From Acetobacteraceae bacterium (GTDB taxonomy: Bacteria > Pseudomonadota > Alphaproteobacteria > Zavarziniales > Zavarziniaceae), in NCBI GenBank assembly GCA_947379865.1, contig CANCOY010000063.1:1-23143 (forward strand): 23,143 nucleotides of DNA, in the 5' to 3' direction. The translations under genes and the position numbers were made by a program. The notes below the pieces were generated by a model that had not been told where the DNA came from, made no database searches, and saw only the letters and a list, made by a program, of their open reading frames with translations. Shown one piece after another: positions 21,201 through 23,143 of this stretch; position 1 is the first letter of the stretch, and each line of letters begins with the position of its first letter.

Positions 21201-22139
21201 TCAGAGCGTCTTGAGGAACGCCTCGACATCAGCCGGGGCATTGACCACAACCGCCGCCGCGTCCGGCACGATACGCTTTGCTATTCCGGTCAGCACCTTG
21301 CCGGCCCCGGCCTCGACGAGAGTCGTAACCTGAAGCTCCGCCAGTTTCAGCACGGTTTCACGCCAGCGAACAAGCCCCGTGACCTGTTCAACCAGCAAAC
21401 GGCGAATGGTTTCCGGATCGCTGGTGGGCGCCGCCGTGACATTGGCGATGAGAGGCACTGCGGGCGGCGCGATGATCGCTCCCTCCAGCGCCTCTGCCAT
21501 GGCGTCGGCGGCTGGCTGCATCAAGGGGCAGTGAAAGGGGGCGGAGACGGGCAGCAGCATGGCGCGCTTGCCATGCTTGGCCTTGGCCAGATCAATCGCC
21601 CGGTCAACGGCCGCCTTGGTGCCAGAAATCACCACCTGGCCAACGCCATTGTCATTTGCCGTCGCCAGCACGTCCGCGCCACGGGCCTCCTCGACCACAG
21701 CGTTGACAGTATCCAGATCAAGGCCGAGGACGGCCGCCATGGCCCCCTCACCGACCGGAACGGCCTTCTGCATGGCGAGGCCGCGAATACGCAGCAGGCG
21801 CGCGGTGTCGGCAACGCCCAGGGCTCCGGCAGCGGCCAGGGCAGAATATTCACCAAGGCTGTGTCCCGCCACATAGGCCGCAATGGCCCCCAGGGACGTC
21901 TTGCCCTCTGATTCGATGGCGCGCAGGGCCGCCAGACTGACAGCCATGAGGGCCGGCTGGGCGTTCTGGGTGAGTGTCAGCTCCTCGACCGGTCCCTCGA
22001 AGATCAGCTTTGACAGCTTCTCCGAGAGGGCATCGTCGATCTCCTGAAACACGTGTCGCGCCGCGGGAAATGCCTCCGCCAGCGCCTGGCCCATACCAAC
22101 GGCCTGGGACCCCTGTCCCGGAAACGTGAATGCCCGCAT
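21201..22139 (-). CDS. fabD: Malonyl-CoA:ACP transacylase
   Basis: A 312-residue cytosolic enzyme that loads malonyl groups onto AcpP. It starts MRAFTFPGQGSQAVGMG, the usual family N-terminus. The nucleophile is Ser94 in GHSLGEYSA, with Arg119 and the catalytic His203 in VSAPFHCPLM. I chose ATG 22139 (GGGGAG upstream) and not the in-frame codon at 22196, which would add an unrelated 19-residue tail. It heads the minus-strand fab run and is divergent from rpsF. A TTGACA at 22191-22196 on the minus strand could be a -35, but the fitting -10 (GCATTG) is poor, so I do not call a promoter. Confidence 0.97.
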   Translation of the reverse strand: MRAFTFPGQGSQAVGMGQALAEAFPAARHVFQEIDDALSEKLSKLIFEGPVEELTLTQNAQPALMAVSLAALRAIESEGKTSLGAIAAYVAGHSLGEYSALAAAGALGVADTARLLRIRGLAMQKAVPVGEGAMAAVLGLDLDTVNAVVEEARGADVLATANDNGVGQVVISGTKAAVDRAIDLAKAKHGKRAMLLPVSAPFHCPLMQPAADAMAEALEGAIIAPPAVPLIANVTAAPTSDPETIRRLLVEQVTGLVRWRETVLKLAELQVTTLVEAGAGKVLTGIAKRIVPDAAAVVVNAPADVEAFLKTL

Positions 22140-22238
22140 GATGGCTCCCCCAGATGGCGCAGCGGAGCAATGCCCGCACTGGTCGGTGTCTGTCAAGGTA
22201 AGGTAATGCAGCAGCCCCGGGCGCCGCGATCATCGCCC

Positions 22239-22266
22239 TTGCCAGTCGCCCGATTTCGACTATAGT
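22239..22266 (+). promoter_or_regulatory. Strong sigma70-like promoter for rpsF-rpsR
   Basis: TTGCCA (22239-22244) and TATAGT (22261-22266) are separated by 16 bases. This is the best promoter match I found in the window. Predicted transcription starts near 22273, leaving a leader of about 95 bases before the rpsF ATG. Confidence 0.65.
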
Positions 22267-22281
22267 CCCGGCCCGCTCCTT

Positions 22282-22368
22282 GCCGGCAGTGCCGGCTAGG
22301 TCCATTCCGCCACGCGCCATCCCGGCCGGGCGCCGGACCATCAAGATCCAGAAGGAGAGCAGGTGGCC
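22282..22368 (+). promoter_or_regulatory. Structured rpsF leader, possible S6:S18 autoregulatory region
   Basis: The leader holds GCCGGC-AGT-GCCGGC (22282-22296), a perfect 6-bp hairpin, and then CCCGGCCGGG at 22321-22330 followed by CGCCGG, which can form further stems. The Shine-Dalgarno GAAGGAG is at 22351-22357. Ribosomal leaders that bind the S6:S18 pair are known upstream of rpsF in many bacteria and contain a CCG bulge between stems. I cannot fold this region or match that motif with certainty, so this is a proposal only. Confidence 0.35.
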
Positions 22369-22800
22369 ATGCCACATTACGAACATATCGTCATTGCACG
22401 TCAGGATGTCTCTGCCCAACAGGCGGAAGAGATCTCTGCAAGCCTCGCCCAGATCATCGCCGACAACGGCGGTCAGGTCGTCAAGACCGAGTATTGGGGC
22501 CTGCGCAACCTCGCCTACCGGATCAAGAAGAACCGCAAGGGCCATTACATCCTTCTCAACATCGACGCCCCCTGGGCTGCGGTGGCCGAGATGGAGCGGC
22601 AGGAGCGGATCAACGAGGACATCATCCGTTTTCTCACCATCCGGGCTGAGGAACTGAACCAGGGTCCGTCGATCATGATGCAGGTCAAGGCCGCCCGTGA
22701 AGAGCGTGCCCGCCGCGAAGGTGGTCGCCCTGAGGGTGGTCGCGATCGTGACCGCCGTGACCGCGACGACGACGGCGCTGACATGGGAGTTGAGGCATGA
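22369..22800 (+). CDS. rpsF: 30S ribosomal protein bS6
   Basis: A 143-residue small-subunit ribosomal protein that pairs with bS18 on the 16S platform. The core MPHYEHIVIARQDVSAQQAEEI, then VVKTEYWGLRNLAYRIKKNRKGHYILLNID and INEDIIRFLTIRAEEL, matches bS6. After about residue 110 it has a charged Arg/Glu/Asp/Gly-rich tail ending DDDGADMGVEA, much longer than in E. coli before processing but common in alphaproteobacteria. I use ATG 22369, with AAGGAG 11 bases upstream; GTG 22363, five bases from it, would add two residues. The stop overlaps the rpsR start (ATGA). Confidence 0.97.
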   Translation: MPHYEHIVIARQDVSAQQAEEISASLAQIIADNGGQVVKTEYWGLRNLAYRIKKNRKGHYILLNIDAPWAAVAEMERQERINEDIIRFLTIRAEELNQGPSIMMQVKAAREERARREGGRPEGGRDRDRRDRDDDGADMGVEA

Positions 22801-23087
22801 GCGAGCGTGGCATGGGTGGTGGTGGCGGTGCCGGCGGCGGCGGTGGTGGTGGCGCCGGTGGCGCCCGTCGTCCGTTCTTTCGTCGGCGCAAGACCTGTCC
22901 GTTTTCGGGCCCGAACGCTCCGAAGATCGACTATATGGATGTGAAGCTGCTTCAGCGCTTCCTCTCCGAGCGCGGCAAGATCGTGCCCTCACGCATCACG
23001 GCAGTTTCCGCGAAGCGTCAGCGCGAACTCGCCCAGGCGATCAAGCGGGCACGTCATCTTGCGTTGCTTCCCTACGTGATCTCGTAA
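22797..23087 (+). CDS. rpsR: 30S ribosomal protein bS18
   Basis: A 96-residue ribosomal protein. The bS18 core is clear: RRPFFRRRKTCPFSG, IDYMDVKLLQRFLSERGKIVPSRITAVSAKRQRELAQAIKRARHLALLPYV. The first about 22 residues (MSERGMGGGGGAGGGGGGGAGG) form a glycine-rich extension encoded by a GGC/GGT-type repeat tract, absent from the short E. coli form. Translation is coupled to rpsF by a 4-base overlap. bS18 binds bS6 in the 30S platform and probably in the leader that controls them. The downstream gene is outside the window. Confidence 0.97.
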   Translation: MSERGMGGGGGAGGGGGGGAGGARRPFFRRRKTCPFSGPNAPKIDYMDVKLLQRFLSERGKIVPSRITAVSAKRQRELAQAIKRARHLALLPYVIS

Positions 23088-23110
23088 GGCAGGCACACAG
23101 GTGACCGGCG

Positions 23111-23134
23111 CCGGGCCGGAACAATCCGGCCCGG
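23111..23134 (+). promoter_or_regulatory. Perfect 10-bp stem-loop downstream of rpsR
   Basis: CCGGGCCGGA (23111-23120), loop ACAA, and TCCGGCCCGG (23125-23134) form a perfect hairpin. It is followed by AGG, giving GGAGG at 23133-23137, then TCGTCA to the window end. GGAGG at six bases from the end would suit a start codon just past base 23143, so the hairpin's 3' arm overlaps a probable Shine-Dalgarno. A GTG at 23101 opens a frame through the hairpin, but I do not call it. Confidence 0.55.
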
Positions 23135-23143
23135 AGGTCGTCA

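Noticed and set aside
22168..22196. TTGACA plus GCATTG as a fabD promoter
   Set aside because: The -35 is perfect but the -10 at 17 bases matches the consensus at very few positions.
21850..22992. A 380-codon minus-strand frame over rpsR, rpsF and the start of fabD
   Set aside because: It would run antisense through two ribosomal protein genes and out of frame through fabD. Composition is Arg/His-rich shadow coding.
23101..23143. A GTG-started partial gene after rpsR
   Set aside because: Only 14 codons are visible and they coincide with a perfect 10-bp stem-loop and a GGAGG near the end, which fits a leader and the next gene starting past the window better.

Overview
The window is a GC-rich stretch of chromosome that reads almost entirely as core genome of an alphaproteobacterium, most like the Rhodospirillales and relatives. 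The reasons are gene order and protein style. From memory (not checked here), the runs pepA-holC, lptF-lptG-lptD-surA-pdxA-rsmA, fabD-fabG-acpP-fabF-mltG-yicC-gmk and rpsF-rpsR lie next to each other in many alphaproteobacteria. I found no rRNA, tRNA, CRISPR array, insertion sequence, integrase or phage gene, and no intergenic stretch longer than about 300 bases.

Layout. 1-414 is the 3' end of an iron-dependent alcohol dehydrogenase, convergent with a minus-strand group (416-2837) made of an aminotransferase, a SemiSWEET transporter and a DMT/EamA exporter. A rhomboid protease (2998-3765, plus) converges on a minus-strand pair, pepA then holC (3770-5778). From 5950 to 16004 one plus-strand run codes for envelope work: an ArnT-like GT39 glycosyltransferase, a PAP2 phosphatase, LptF, LptG, LptD, SurA, then PdxA and RsmA. 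These genes overlap or nearly touch, apart from a 128-base gap before surA. From 16009 to 22139 a minus-strand run holds fatty acid synthesis and growth genes: fabD, fabG, acpP, fabF, mltG, yicC, gmk. From 22239 a strong sigma70-like promoter fires the other way into rpsF and rpsR, and the window ends at what looks like the ribosome binding site of the next gene.

How the genes work together. LptF, LptG and LptD are parts of the LPS export machine, and SurA is the periplasmic chaperone that helps fold outer-membrane barrels such as LptD. The GT39 and PAP2 genes sit head-to-tail in front of lptF and are plausible lipid A or LPS modifying enzymes made with the transporter. FabD/FabG/AcpP/FabF make acyl chains for phospholipid and lipid A, and MltG acts on nascent peptidoglycan, so the window is largely a cell-envelope region.

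I did not find a clear new multi-gene system. The points most worth a second look are a 31-codon leader ORF with its own Shine-Dalgarno that ends in an ATGA overlap with surA, the GT39-PAP2 pair in front of the Lpt operon, a PAP2 active-site variant (SGE in place of SGH), a 16-bp intergenic repeat present in two places, and structured leaders around acpP, rpsF and the gene after rpsR.
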